NCBI GenBank assembly: GCA_052090825.1
Contig: JBQDBK010000008.1
Span: 1 to 64,000, forward strand
Reading direction: 5' to 3'
Source of the DNA: JBQDBK01 sp052090825
GTDB taxonomy: Bacteria; Bacillota; Clostridia; Tissierellales; Peptoniphilaceae
Length of the DNA: 64,000 nucleotides
Within the stretch, counting starts at the first letter, position 1; every line of letters starts with the position of its first letter. The translations under genes were made by a program, and so were the position numbers. Under the pieces are notes generated by a model, which searched no databases, had not been told where the DNA came from, and saw nothing but the letters and a program-made list of their open reading frames with translations. Shown piece after piece: positions 1 to 8,909 of the stretch.

Positions 1-639
1 AAGAAAAAATTAGTTTTATTTATAGTCCTTCTATTTATTTTTATATTTTTATATTTTATCTACGATAAATTATTTTTACAGCTTACTTCTATGGATATTG
101 AAGGAAAGAGGGTTGAAGTAAAATTTTATAGGAAAAATTATAGTAGATATTCCAATAAGATAAAGATAAGTACTAAAGACAGTATAAAAGAGCAAAACTA
201 CATAGGACACAAAAAATTAAATATTTGGAAGGCAACTTCTAAAGACATAGATGGAGATAGTATAGAAGAACTTGTATTGGGAGTTTATAAAAAGTCTCCC
301 CACCACAAGATTATGGCTAAAAGAATATTTATCTATAACATAAAAGACCTATCTCTAAAAGCTAAGTATAGGGCTTCAAGACTTAGTTTGCCTTTTGAAG
401 ATTTTGCTGTATTTGACTTAGATGGAGATGGAGTAGGAGAGATAATTTCAATAGAGCTAAAGGATAATAAAAAAATAATAGCTGCCTATAAATATAATAA
501 TTTTAAGTTGAGGAGAACTTACTTATCAGATTATTATAAGAATATAGAAAATATTGAGGCTGGTAATAAGCTTAGCCTTGAAGTTGATGGAAGTAGGAAA
601 GACTTAATGTTAGAAAATGGAAAGGTGGTATTAAAATGA
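1..639 (+). CDS. Membrane-anchored protein with FG-GAP-like Asp-rich motifs (5' end outside window)
   Basis: The reading frame is open from base 1, so the true start lies upstream of the window. The visible part opens with Lys residues and a hydrophobic helix (about visible residues 4-21), a signal anchor or signal peptide. After it come two acidic loops, DIDGDSIEE (about 82-90) and FDLDGDGVGEI (about 139-149), like the Ca-binding loops of FG-GAP/VCBS beta-propeller repeats. The protein is probably displayed outside the membrane. Its stop overlaps the start of the following lipoprotein gene by 4 bases, so the two are translationally coupled and probably work together. No function can be named. 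An internal ATG at 91 exists, but starting there would lose the membrane helix. Confidence 0.7.
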   Translation, partial: KKKLVLFIVLLFIFIFLYFIYDKLFLQLTSMDIEGKRVEVKFYRKNYSRYSNKIKISTKDSIKEQNYIGHKKLNIWKATSKDIDGDSIEELVLGVYKKSPHHKIMAKRIFIYNIKDLSLKAKYRASRLSLPFEDFAVFDLDGDGVGEIISIELKDNKKIIAAYKYNNFKLRRTYLSDYYKNIENIEAGNKLSLEVDGSRKDLMLENGKVVLK

Positions 640-2723
640 AAAAAATAATGGTTTTATTTATGGTTCTCATTTTATTAGCGGCTTGTGGTAAGGATAATAA
701 GGTAGAGAATAAAGAAGATAAAGTGCCAAAAATAGAAGCTAGTGAGAAAGAAAAGGAAGAATATGAGCCTGTGAAATTTAGCCCTAGCTTGGAAGATTAT
801 ACTATAGATAATCTAGAAGATATAAAATATTTTGATGATTATCTATCTAATCTTGACCAAGCTTCTAGAGATTTCTTAAAAGAAAATAAGTTTTTAGTGG
901 AAGATAGTATGTCTTTTCGTTCATTTGAAATATACGAAACAAATGAATATTTATATATACCAAGTGTAGTTACATCAGATGTAGTACTTAATATGTACCA
1001 TACTCTTTATAATAGTATACTTAGAAATGTAGAAGAAAATTCTCTAGTCAAATTACAAGTACTTTTAGAAAATTTGTATAAAGAATCAGAAAAAATATCA
1101 GCAAAACTAGAAGATCCTAAATTAAAGGATTTGGCTAATAAAAACAGGGCTTATTTCTACTTAGCCTTGAAATTGTCAGGGAAAGAACTTCCCTTAAGTG
1201 AGGATATAAGTCAACTTGTAAATATAGAAGAAAAAAATATAGAAAATCAATCCCTTGCACATTCAGATATAGTGGATGCAGATATAGATTATAGCCAGTT
1301 TAGAATTAGGGGCCATTATGGACAAAGTGAAAGCTTAAAGAAATACTTTAAAACAATGATGTTTTTATCCCAAGAAAATATTAAATTGATGGATAATGAA
1401 GGAAATATTAATTATAAAAATTTAGCCCAGGGAGTTTTAATGGCAAAAACTTTAGAAGGAAATGAGGAAGGCTTAAAAATTTATTCTGAAATTAAATCTA
1501 AGTTTGATTTCTTAGTAGAATCTCCAGAAGATATTGATATGGAAGTTCTTATAAAATTATGCCAAGATAACAAGATAGAATTTAAAGACCTAACAAGGGA
1601 AAAATCAATGCTAAGTTTAGCTAAAGATATAGAAAAGTTTGATAGTCCACAAATTAGAAATTATGAAGGTAAAAAACTATCTTTTATGCCACAAAAAGTT
1701 GTATTAGATAATATTTTAATGCAAAATATGGTGGATACTAAAGTTCCAAGTCAAAGACCTATTTATTCTGGATTGGATGTTATGGCAGTGTTAGGTAATA
1801 AGTATGCAGAAAATATTATTTTAAATGATGAAAGTAATTTAAAATGGCCTTCCTTTAAGGACAGGTATAAGGAAAGTAAATTAAAAGAAGAGACTATTAA
1901 AAATAATGATTATTTAAAAAATTTATATAGGCTACACCTATTTATTCTAAAAGGGTTTAACAATAAGGATCTTGAAGCTTATCCAAGTTTTATGAAAAAT
2001 CAAGCTTGGCAGGCTAAGGAATTAAACACTCAATTGGCATCTTGGGCAGAATTGAAGCATGACACCCTATTATATGGAAAACAAGTTGGAGCAGAAAAGG
2101 GTGTTGGAGAAGAAAAAATTCTTAAAGGATATGTTGAACCACAAGTTGAAGTTTATAATAGAATTATTTTCTCTTTAGATAAAATCATAGATAAATTAGC
2201 AGTTGATGATTACTTGTCAGAAGACTATATTGCAAACTTAAAGAACTTTAAGGATATGGTTAAATTTTTCTTAGATGTATCAATAAAGGAGCTTGAAAAC
2301 AAGAGCTTAAGTCAAGAAGAATATGATAGGATAAATTATATTGGTGGAGAATTTGAAAATATATTTGTTAAGTTTTATGATGAAAAGGCAGAAAACTTTT
2401 ATGAGATAGAAGAGATAGCTCCATCAACTCAGGCAGTAGTTGCAGACTTAATGACTGTACCAAGCAATAGCGTTGGTGTTCCAGAAGGTAAATATTTAGA
2501 AGTTGGATCTGGTTTAGCAAAACCAATATATGTAGTTTATAAGCTAGATGGAGAACTTTTCATTGGTAGAGGAGCCGTATCCTCTTATTATGAGTTTTTA
2601 TCTGATAAGAGGCTTACAGATGATGAATTTTTTGAAATGTTATTTAATAATATATTTAATAATACTTATAAAGAAAATATGAGACCTAAGTTTGTAGAAA
2701 ATTTTGAAAATAATATGTATTAA
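636..2723 (+). CDS. DUF3160-type surface lipoprotein
   Basis: A 695-residue exported lipoprotein. The signal peptide ends in the lipobox LLAAC (Cys17), and an acidic Lys/Glu-rich linker follows. The body carries the pattern typical of DUF3160 proteins: an alpha-helical start with YIPSVVTSDVVLNMYHTLY (about residues 107-125), then long helical segments and a C-terminal stretch with TVPSNSVGVPEGKYLEVGSG. The family is widespread in clostridia and its biochemical role is unknown. The ATG overlaps the previous stop (ATGA) and is preceded by AAAGGTGG. The gene is followed by a strong terminator, so this is the last gene of its operon. Family assignment is from memory of the pattern; function is not inferred. 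Confidence 0.75.
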   Translation: MKKIMVLFMVLILLAACGKDNKVENKEDKVPKIEASEKEKEEYEPVKFSPSLEDYTIDNLEDIKYFDDYLSNLDQASRDFLKENKFLVEDSMSFRSFEIYETNEYLYIPSVVTSDVVLNMYHTLYNSILRNVEENSLVKLQVLLENLYKESEKISAKLEDPKLKDLANKNRAYFYLALKLSGKELPLSEDISQLVNIEEKNIENQSLAHSDIVDADIDYSQFRIRGHYGQSESLKKYFKTMMFLSQENIKLMDNEGNINYKNLAQGVLMAKTLEGNEEGLKIYSEIKSKFDFLVESPEDIDMEVLIKLCQDNKIEFKDLTREKSMLSLAKDIEKFDSPQIRNYEGKKLSFMPQKVVLDNILMQNMVDTKVPSQRPIYSGLDVMAVLGNKYAENIILNDESNLKWPSFKDRYKESKLKEETIKNNDYLKNLYRLHLFILKGFNNKDLEAYPSFMKNQAWQAKELNTQLASWAELKHDTLLYGKQVGAEKGVGEEKILKGYVEPQVEVYNRIIFSLDKIIDKLAVDDYLSEDYIANLKNFKDMVKFFLDVSIKELENKSLSQEEYDRINYIGGEFENIFVKFYDEKAENFYEIEEIAPSTQAVVADLMTVPSNSVGVPEGKYLEVGSGLAKPIYVVYKLDGELFIGRGAVSSYYEFLSDKRLTDDEFFEMLFNNIFNNTYKENMRPKFVENFENNMY

Positions 2724-2737
2724 ATAATAAGTGGTTA

Positions 2738-2771
2738 AGAATAGTAGCATTTTTATGCTACTATTCTTTTA
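2738..2771 (+). terminator. Rho-independent terminator after the DUF3160 gene
   Basis: A perfect 13-bp stem (2738-2750 with 2755-2767), a TTTT loop and a short T-run. It separates the lipoprotein operon from the nad operon. Confidence 0.85.
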
Positions 2772-2782
2772 CTGTAAATTCA

Positions 2783-2817
2783 ACTGTCTTGTCAGTAACT
2801 TCTAAAAGTGATATAAT
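2783..2817 (+). promoter_or_regulatory. nad operon promoter with overlapping palindrome (candidate NiaR site)
   Basis: The -35 is TTGTCA (2789-2794), the spacer is 17 bp and the -10 is TATAAT (2812-2817). A dyad, ACTG-N6-CAGT with further partial symmetry (2783-2796), covers the -35. The last gene of the operon encodes NiaR, so this dyad is a reasonable operator, but I have not matched it to a published NiaR motif. Transcription should start near 2824, which argues against translation starting at the in-frame TTG at 2828. Confidence 0.7.
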
Positions 2818-2848
2818 CTAGGAAAATTTGTCTAGGGGGAAATATAGG

Positions 2849-3748
2849 TTGGAAAATAAAATTTTAGAAGAATTAAGGGATTTAAAGGCTAAGGAAGATG
2901 CAGTTATTTTAGCCCATTATTATGTAGATAAAGAAATTCAAAAAAATGCAGATTATGTTGGAGATTCTTTTTATCTTGCACAAAAAGCTAAAGAACTTAA
3001 AAATAAGACAATAGTAATGGCAGGGGTATATTTTATGGGGGAAAGTGTAAAAATATTAAATCCTGATAAGACTGTTTTAATGGTTGATATGAAGGCAGAT
3101 TGTCCTATGGCTCATATGATAGATGTAGAAAAGATAGAGAAGATGAGGAAAGAATATGAAGACTTGGCGGTTGTTTGTTATATAAATTCTACTGCAGAAA
3201 TAAAAGCTCACAGTGATGTATGTGTTACATCTTCAAATGCTTTAAAGATTGTAAATAAGTTAGAAGAGAAGAATATATTTTTTATACCAGATGGAAACCT
3301 AGCTCTTCATATTGCAGAATATGTAAAAGATAAAAATATTATAGCTAATGATGGTTACTGTCCCATCCACAATTCAGTTAAAGAAAGAGAACTCAGGGAA
3401 TTAAAGGATGTTAAAGTTCTTGCTCATCCAGAGTGTCCTCCAAATATCTTGAAGTTTGCAGACTATATAGGAAGTACCAAGGGGATTATAGAAGAAGCAG
3501 GTAAAAAAGGAGAAGAGTTTATTATAGTTACAGAGATTGGAATAGCTACAAGATTAAAGGAACTCTATCCAAATAAAACTTTCTATTTTTTAGATGATTT
3601 TGTATGTGCTGATATGAAATTATTAAGCATGGAGAAATTAGTTAAAAGTCTTAGGGATAAGGAAAATAAAGTTGAAGTTGATGAAAATATAGCAAAGAAG
3701 GCTCTTTTACCCTTAGAGAGAATGCTTGATTTGGGGGCAGACAAGTAG
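2849..3748 (+). CDS. nadA: Quinolinate synthase NadA
   Basis: Condenses iminoaspartate with dihydroxyacetone phosphate to quinolinate, the second step of de novo NAD synthesis, using a [4Fe-4S] cluster. With the start chosen here (299 residues) the three cluster cysteines are visible: Cys85 (DCPMAHM), Cys171 (GYCPIH) and Cys253 (FVCADM). HPECPP is also present. Length matches the short clostridial/thermophile NadA type. The start is TTG at 2849, because AGGGGG sits 9 bases before it; the in-frame TTG at 2828 has no such site and lies only a few bases after the predicted transcription start. First gene of nadA-nadB-nadC-niaR; the stop overlaps the nadB start by one base. Confidence 0.95.
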   Translation: MENKILEELRDLKAKEDAVILAHYYVDKEIQKNADYVGDSFYLAQKAKELKNKTIVMAGVYFMGESVKILNPDKTVLMVDMKADCPMAHMIDVEKIEKMRKEYEDLAVVCYINSTAEIKAHSDVCVTSSNALKIVNKLEEKNIFFIPDGNLALHIAEYVKDKNIIANDGYCPIHNSVKERELRELKDVKVLAHPECPPNILKFADYIGSTKGIIEEAGKKGEEFIIVTEIGIATRLKELYPNKTFYFLDDFVCADMKLLSMEKLVKSLRDKENKVEVDENIAKKALLPLERMLDLGADK

Positions 3749-5034
3749 TGGAAGCTATAAAGTGTGATGTAGTAATAGTTGGATCTGGAGTTGCAGGCTT
3801 AGTGTCTGCCCTAACTTTAGATAGGAAAAATGATATTTTACTTATTACTAAAAAAGAGTTGAGAGATAGTAATTCCTATTTAGCTCAGGGTGGAATTTGC
3901 CTAAGGCATGGATTAGAAGACAGAGAAGATTTTATTGAAGACACCATGGCTGCAGGACATTATAAAAATAATAAAAAAGCAGTAGAAATATTAGTGGATG
4001 AGTCTGAAGATGCAATAAAGTCTTTAATAGATTTTGGAGTTGAATTTACTGGAGATGAAAATGGTATTTTCTACACTAGGGAAGGTGGGCATAGTAAAAA
4101 TAGGATAGCCTACTGTCAAGATGCTACTGGCAAGGCTATAATGGAAGCTCTAATAAAAGAAGTTTTAAGAAGAGATAATATAAAAATAATAGAAAATTGC
4201 CAAGTAAAAGATTTATTAGAATCCGATAATAAATGTATTGGAGTATATGCAAGTAAGGATAATAAAGATTTATTGATTAATTCTAAAGCTACAGTCCTTG
4301 CTACAGGAGGACTTGGAGGTATTTATAAAAATACAACTAATTACCACCATATAAGGGGTGATGGAATAAGTTTAGCTATAAGACACAAGGTTAAATTAAA
4401 AGATATATCTTATGTTCAAATTCATCCTACTAGTTTTTACGAGGATAACAAGGAAAGAAGGTTCTTAATATCTGAATCCGTTAGGGGAGAAGGGGCCTTA
4501 CTAAAAAACCAAAAAGGAGAAAGGTTTGTAGATGAATTAAAGACTAGGGATATAGTTACTAAAGCAATTTTTGAAGAAATGGATAAGGACAAGTCTTCTT
4601 TTGAATTTTTAGATTTTAAAAGTATAAATCAAGATATAAAAGATAGATTTCCTAATATATATGCTTACTTAAAAGATAAGGAACTTGACCCTTATAAGGA
4701 ACTTATTCCTATAGTCCCAGCTGAACACTATACAATGGGTGGGATAGAAGTGGATATGGACTCAAAGACTTCTTTAGAAAATCTTTATGCTGTAGGAGAG
4801 GTGGCTTGTACTGGAGTACACGGAGCTAATAGGTTAGCAAGTAATTCATTACTTGAGAGTGTAGTTTTTGCCAAAAGACTTGCTAAGTCGCTAGGACTTG
4901 CTAGATTAGACTTTACTGATTATAGTAATAATATAAGAAAAATTAGACAAATAGATGATGAGGAATCTAAAAAGTTAATTATACAAAGGATTGAAGAAGA
5001 TGAAATTAAAAAAATTGAAGAATTTTCAAATTGA
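3748..5034 (+). CDS. nadB: L-aspartate oxidase NadB
   Basis: FAD enzyme that oxidises L-aspartate to iminoaspartate and feeds NadA directly. The N-terminal dinucleotide-binding motif is VIVGSGVAGL (about residues 9-18). The fumarate reductase/succinate dehydrogenase family signatures are present, including SYLAQGGI, the active-site HPTSF region, and GVHGANRLASNSLLE near the C-terminus. At 428 residues it is shorter than the about 540-residue proteobacterial enzyme, mainly because the C-terminal helical domain is reduced. In an anaerobe fumarate is the likely electron acceptor. It starts at GTG 3748, overlapping the nadA stop by one base, and its 3' end overlaps nadC by 35 bases. Confidence 0.94.
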   Translation: MEAIKCDVVIVGSGVAGLVSALTLDRKNDILLITKKELRDSNSYLAQGGICLRHGLEDREDFIEDTMAAGHYKNNKKAVEILVDESEDAIKSLIDFGVEFTGDENGIFYTREGGHSKNRIAYCQDATGKAIMEALIKEVLRRDNIKIIENCQVKDLLESDNKCIGVYASKDNKDLLINSKATVLATGGLGGIYKNTTNYHHIRGDGISLAIRHKVKLKDISYVQIHPTSFYEDNKERRFLISESVRGEGALLKNQKGERFVDELKTRDIVTKAIFEEMDKDKSSFEFLDFKSINQDIKDRFPNIYAYLKDKELDPYKELIPIVPAEHYTMGGIEVDMDSKTSLENLYAVGEVACTGVHGANRLASNSLLESVVFAKRLAKSLGLARLDFTDYSNNIRKIRQIDDEESKKLIIQRIEEDEIKKIEEFSN

Positions 5035-5860
5035 TTATTTAATAGAATTGGCTTTAAGAGAAGATATATCTTCAGAGGATTTTTCTACAAATGCTATTTA
5101 TAGGGAGGATAAAAAAGCGAAAATATCTCTTATTTCAAAAGAAGATGGGATTTTAGCTGGTATTGATGTTTTTAAAAGGGTATTTACTTTATTAGATAAG
5201 GAAGTTGAATTTATAGACTATAAATTTGATGGAGACAAACTAAAAACCAAAGACCTTATATTAGAAATTGTAGGAGACGTATCAACAATACTTAGTGGAG
5301 AAAGATTAGCTTTAAACTTTCTTCAAAGAATGAGCGGGATAGCTACTTATACTAGGAAAATGGTGGAAGAATTAGATGATCCTAACATATTGATTTTAGA
5401 TACAAGAAAAACCACTCCAAATATGAGAATATTTGAAAAGTATTCTGTAAAAATTGGTGGCGGGGAAAATCATAGGTATAATCTATCAGATGCTATAATG
5501 CTTAAAGACAATCATATTGATGCAGCGGGGTCCATAAAGGATGCTGTTAAATTAGCTAGAGAGTATTCTCCCTTTATAAAGAAAATAGAGGTTGAAGTGG
5601 AAGATCTAAAGATGGTTGAAGAAGCTATAGAAGCTAAGGCTGATATTATAATGCTAGATAATATGGAAATTGATATGATAAAAAAAGCTAGTGATTTAAT
5701 AAAGAATAAGGCAATAATAGAATGTTCGGGGAATATAGGATTAGAGAATATAAAAAATTATAGGGGTTTAAAGATAGATTATATATCAAGTGGATCTTTA
5801 ACTCATTCAGCTCATATTCTAGATTTGTCAATGAAAAACTTGAGGTATATAAATGAATGA
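5000..5860 (+). CDS. nadC: Nicotinate-nucleotide pyrophosphorylase NadC
   Basis: Quinolinate phosphoribosyltransferase: quinolinate plus PRPP gives nicotinate mononucleotide and CO2, linking the NadAB product to the NAD pool. It shows LALREDISSEDFST near the N-terminus, the substrate-binding stretch LDTRKTTPNMR followed by KIGGGENHRYNL and MLKDNHI, then EVEVEDLKMVEEA, IMLDNM and ECSGNI, which together define the family. The start chosen is ATG 5000, with AAAGGA 9 bases upstream; an in-frame TTG at 4991 directly abuts that site and is unlikely. The 286-residue length is normal. It overlaps both neighbours, so the operon is tightly coupled. Confidence 0.94.
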   Translation: MKLKKLKNFQIDYLIELALREDISSEDFSTNAIYREDKKAKISLISKEDGILAGIDVFKRVFTLLDKEVEFIDYKFDGDKLKTKDLILEIVGDVSTILSGERLALNFLQRMSGIATYTRKMVEELDDPNILILDTRKTTPNMRIFEKYSVKIGGGENHRYNLSDAIMLKDNHIDAAGSIKDAVKLAREYSPFIKKIEVEVEDLKMVEEAIEAKADIIMLDNMEIDMIKKASDLIKNKAIIECSGNIGLENIKNYRGLKIDYISSGSLTHSAHILDLSMKNLRYINE

Positions 5861-6359
5861 AACTGAAGCTAGAAGAAAAAAAATTATAGAAATATTAAAA
5901 GAAAGTCACAATCCTATAAAGGGAAGTAGCCTAGCAGAACGCTATGGAGTTTCAAGGCAAGTAATAGTACAAGATATAGCCATATTGAAGGCTGAAAATT
6001 ACAAAATTATATCTACCAATAGGGGATATAAACTTTTTACAGAAGATAATTATTCTAGAGTTATCAAGGTAAGTCATGATGATAACAAAATAAGAGAGGA
6101 ATTAAATGAAATAGTAGACAGGGGGGCTGTGGTTAAGGATGTTTTTGTATGGCATAAGGCCTATGGAAAAATACTTGTAGACTTAAATATAAAATCCAGA
6201 AGAGATATAGACAAGCTTATTTTTAACATAGAGGCTGGTATAAGTAAACCTCTGAAAAAATTAACAGAAGATTACCACTACCATACCATAGTAGCTGACA
6301 GCGAAGAAATTTTAGATGAAATAGAAGAAAGTTTAAAAAAATTAAATATCCTAGTATAA
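5853..6359 (+). CDS. niaR: NAD biosynthesis transcriptional repressor NiaR (HTH-3H)
   Basis: A 168-residue regulator with an N-terminal winged helix of the BirA/DeoR type (about 5-60, SLAERYGVSRQVIVQDIAIL) and a C-terminal 3H domain. The histidines that name the domain are visible at 75, 101 and 142/144 (VSHDD, VWHKAYG, DYHYHT). Known family members repress NAD synthesis and niacin uptake genes when nicotinic acid is bound. Location at the end of nadABC fits autoregulation through the promoter dyad at 2783-2796. The ATG at 5853 lies inside the 3' end of nadC, with GAGG 7 bases upstream. Confidence 0.92.
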   Translation: MNETEARRKKIIEILKESHNPIKGSSLAERYGVSRQVIVQDIAILKAENYKIISTNRGYKLFTEDNYSRVIKVSHDDNKIREELNEIVDRGAVVKDVFVWHKAYGKILVDLNIKSRRDIDKLIFNIEAGISKPLKKLTEDYHYHTIVADSEEILDEIEESLKKLNILV

Positions 6360-6461
6360 ACTCTCATTTAATTATAAAATAATAAATTTTAATAAAATAT
6401 GTAACAAATGATACTGATTTTTATTTAGTTTAGATGTAGAATTAATTAAGAGGTGAGTATA

Positions 6462-7973
6462 ATGGAAAAAGATTTAAAGAATATTTTAAAAATAGATCAA
6501 GAAAAAGCAGAAAAATTACTTGTAATAAAGGGAGACTTTTTAGATGGAAAGATATCTCTTGAAGAAGCAAAAAAGAAAGTAAATGAAAGTGTAGATAATT
6601 TAAACTCCTATGAGTTTGCCTATGTAGAGCAACTTTTAAAAGAAAGAGATTATTCAGATGATTTAGTAACGGATAATATGGAAAATTTACTTTTTATGGT
6701 TGAGGATGTTTTAAAATATAATGATAATGGAAACCTTGATTCATCTCATCCTATTAATTCTTATCTTAGGGAAAATAAAGAAGTTAAAAAAATATTAGAT
6801 GAAATAGAAATTTTAAAAAATAAAAAGTTTATAAAAAATCAATGGTTAGAAATATATGATAAGTTAGAAGAATTTAAAATACATTTATCTAGGAAACAAA
6901 ATCAATTATATCCTGCTTTAGAAAATGTGGGCTTTGATAGGCCTTCCAAGATAATGTGGACTTTTGATAATGCTGCTAAAGATAGTATAAATAAGGGAAA
7001 AGAATTATTAGAAGAAGATAAGGAAGATGAATTTCTTCTATATCAAAATGAGCTTATAGAAAAGGTTAAAGATATTATAAATAAAGAAGAAGAAGTTTTA
7101 TTCCCAACCGCCTTGGAACTTCTTAGTCAAGAAGACTTTAGAAATATGAGTCAAGGAGATAAGGAAATAGGATATTGTTTAATTGAGGAGCCAAAGGAAT
7201 TTTTAAAAACTGAAGAAAATAAAGTAGAAAATGAATTTATGGATGATCTGGCTAAACTTATGGATAAATATATCATGGGCAATTCTAATAGAGAATTTGA
7301 TGTGTCTCAAGGGAAATTAACTTTAGAGCAAATAAATTTAATCTTTAAAAATATGCCAGTTGACCTATCTTATGTAGATGAAAATGAAATAATGAAATTT
7401 TATACAGATACTAAGCATAGGGTATTTCCACGCTCTAAGGGGGTTATTGGTCGTGATGTTAAAAATTGTCATCCTAGGGAATCAGTGGAAGTTGTTGAAA
7501 GAATAATTACAGCTTTTAGAGAAAAGAAGCAAAGCAAGGCAGAATTTTGGCTGGAAATAGGTGGAAAGTTTATATATATACTTTATACTGCAATATATGA
7601 TGATCAAGGTAATTTCAAGGGAGTTCTTGAAATGATGCAAGATGCAACACATATAAGATCACTTAAAGGATCTCAAAGACTATTATCATGGGATAGTGAA
7701 GAAGAGGATACTATAAAAGAAAGTGAAATAAGTAATAAGTATAATATAAAGGGTGATACTATAATTGGAGATTTAATTGAAGAATATCCTTTTATAAAAG
7801 ATTATATTATGAGTTTGTCACCAAAATATGAAAAATTAAACAATCCTCTTATATTTAAAACTATGTCGAAAATAGCAAATTTAGAGATGATAGCCCAAAG
7901 AGGTAATTTTGATTTAGAAGATTTTATTAATAAAATTGTAATGGAAATAGATAAAGAAAATAATAAAAAATAA
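6462..7973 (+). CDS. DUF438/hemerythrin-like/PAS/DUF1858 protein
   Basis: Four domains follow each other in one 503-residue soluble protein. An N-terminal DUF438 helical domain (about 5-65). A hemerythrin-like HHE domain (about 90-240; HLSRKQNQLYPALE, MWTFDNAAKD, EEEVLFPTALELL). A PAS domain (about 285-395; FPRSKGVIGRDVKNCHP, GVLEMMQDATH). A C-terminal DUF1858-like segment (about 430-490; SPKYEKLNNPL). Such proteins are presumed sensors of oxygen, nitric oxide or redox through the di-iron and PAS parts. No output domain is attached, so the signal must pass to a partner. Start is ATG 6462 behind AAGAGGTG; the upstream GTG 6453 lies within that site. It is monocistronic and ends in a bidirectional terminator. 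Confidence 0.85.
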   Translation: MEKDLKNILKIDQEKAEKLLVIKGDFLDGKISLEEAKKKVNESVDNLNSYEFAYVEQLLKERDYSDDLVTDNMENLLFMVEDVLKYNDNGNLDSSHPINSYLRENKEVKKILDEIEILKNKKFIKNQWLEIYDKLEEFKIHLSRKQNQLYPALENVGFDRPSKIMWTFDNAAKDSINKGKELLEEDKEDEFLLYQNELIEKVKDIINKEEEVLFPTALELLSQEDFRNMSQGDKEIGYCLIEEPKEFLKTEENKVENEFMDDLAKLMDKYIMGNSNREFDVSQGKLTLEQINLIFKNMPVDLSYVDENEIMKFYTDTKHRVFPRSKGVIGRDVKNCHPRESVEVVERIITAFREKKQSKAEFWLEIGGKFIYILYTAIYDDQGNFKGVLEMMQDATHIRSLKGSQRLLSWDSEEEDTIKESEISNKYNIKGDTIIGDLIEEYPFIKDYIMSLSPKYEKLNNPLIFKTMSKIANLEMIAQRGNFDLEDFINKIVMEIDKENNKK

Positions 7974-7976
7974 ATA

Positions 7977-8020
7977 AAAAGCTATACTATGAGCTAACAT
8001 CAGCCCATAGTATAGCTTTT
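7977..8020. terminator. Bidirectional terminator between convergent genes
   Basis: A 15-bp perfect inverted repeat (7977-7991 with 8006-8020) around a 14-base loop, with A-run and T-run on the two flanks. It serves the DUF438 gene (+) and the lipid kinase gene (-), whose last codons lie in the loop. Confidence 0.85.
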
Positions 8021-8892
8021 TTTAATATTTTAAATTTAAAAGTATCTGTCTTAAATATTTCTCCATCTACATTTGCATATACTTCTTTATCAGACTTAAT
8101 TATTCCAGAGTCTACTTGAAATTCTTTAATATAATTACTATTAAAAGGAAGCTTATTTTTAGACCTATATATTAATTTAAAAATTTCTATTAAAGGTGCC
8201 TTTTCTAGCAAAGTTAGATTTAAAATAGAATCATCAATTTTAGCTAATGGAGCTGGAGAAAATCCATTTCCAAAGTAAGCGCCATTACATAAGGCTGTAA
8301 TCATGGAATTTTTTGTAAGACTAATTTTTTTACCATTACTTAAATTTAATTCTATATCTAGTTTAATATCATCCACACTAGGAAGGGATAAGATTACTCC
8401 TAAAATAAAAGCTTTATTTTTTAAAAATGGAAATTTATCTAAAATTTCATAAGTTTTTCTTAGGACTTTTGTATCAAAACCAAAAGACATTATATTTAAA
8501 GCTTTAAGTTCGTTGATTTCTATCATATCAATTTTAGATATCCTAGGCTCAAAGGTATTTTCTAATTTAAAGTTAGAATAGTTAAAATTTTTAGAAAAAT
8601 CATTAGCAGTTCCCATAGGAATAAGTCCTAGTGCCACATCACTATTATATAAAATTGATGAGATTTCATTTAAAGAACCATCTCCGCCGCAAGCATATAA
8701 AATTTTCTTAGAAGAAAGGTCTTTTAAAAAGTCTAAAATAGCTTTTTTAGCATGATCTCTGTCCTTGGTTTTTATTATTTCTAATTCTTTACTTCTATTA
8801 TTGTCTTTATAGCAATTTATTATTTCTTTTTCAAATTTATCAAGTTTCATGCTTCCAGCATTGCTGCTAAGTATAAAAAGTTTTTTAGTCAT
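7987..8892 (-). CDS. Diacylglycerol kinase family lipid kinase (DgkB/YegS-like)
   Basis: Phosphorylates a lipid alcohol such as diacylglycerol, using ATP, at the inner membrane face. The nucleotide-binding motif GGDGSLNE lies at 69-76, LIPMGTANDFSKN follows, and the C-terminal half has the beta-sandwich pattern of DAGK_cat proteins (GFSPAPLAKIDDSILNL). Length (301) is standard for the DgkB/YegS/BmrU group. Start chosen is ATG with AAGGAAG 5 bases upstream; an in-frame GTG at 8919 inside the 3' end of the preceding reductase gene is an alternative with a crowded GGAGG. Cotranscribed with that reductase. The exact lipid substrate cannot be read from sequence. Confidence 0.85.
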   Translation of the reverse strand: MTKKLFILSSNAGSMKLDKFEKEIINCYKDNNRSKELEIIKTKDRDHAKKAILDFLKDLSSKKILYACGGDGSLNEISSILYNSDVALGLIPMGTANDFSKNFNYSNFKLENTFEPRISKIDMIEINELKALNIMSFGFDTKVLRKTYEILDKFPFLKNKAFILGVILSLPSVDDIKLDIELNLSNGKKISLTKNSMITALCNGAYFGNGFSPAPLAKIDDSILNLTLLEKAPLIEIFKLIYRSKNKLPFNSNYIKEFQVDSGIIKSDKEVYANVDGEIFKTDTFKFKILKKAILWADVSS

Positions 8893-8909
8893 ATCTACTT
8901 CCTTGTTTT

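Noticed and set aside
2828..2848. TTG 2828 as nadA start
   Set aside because: It has no ribosome site and lies about 4 bases after the predicted transcription start; TTG 2849 has AGGGGG at proper distance.
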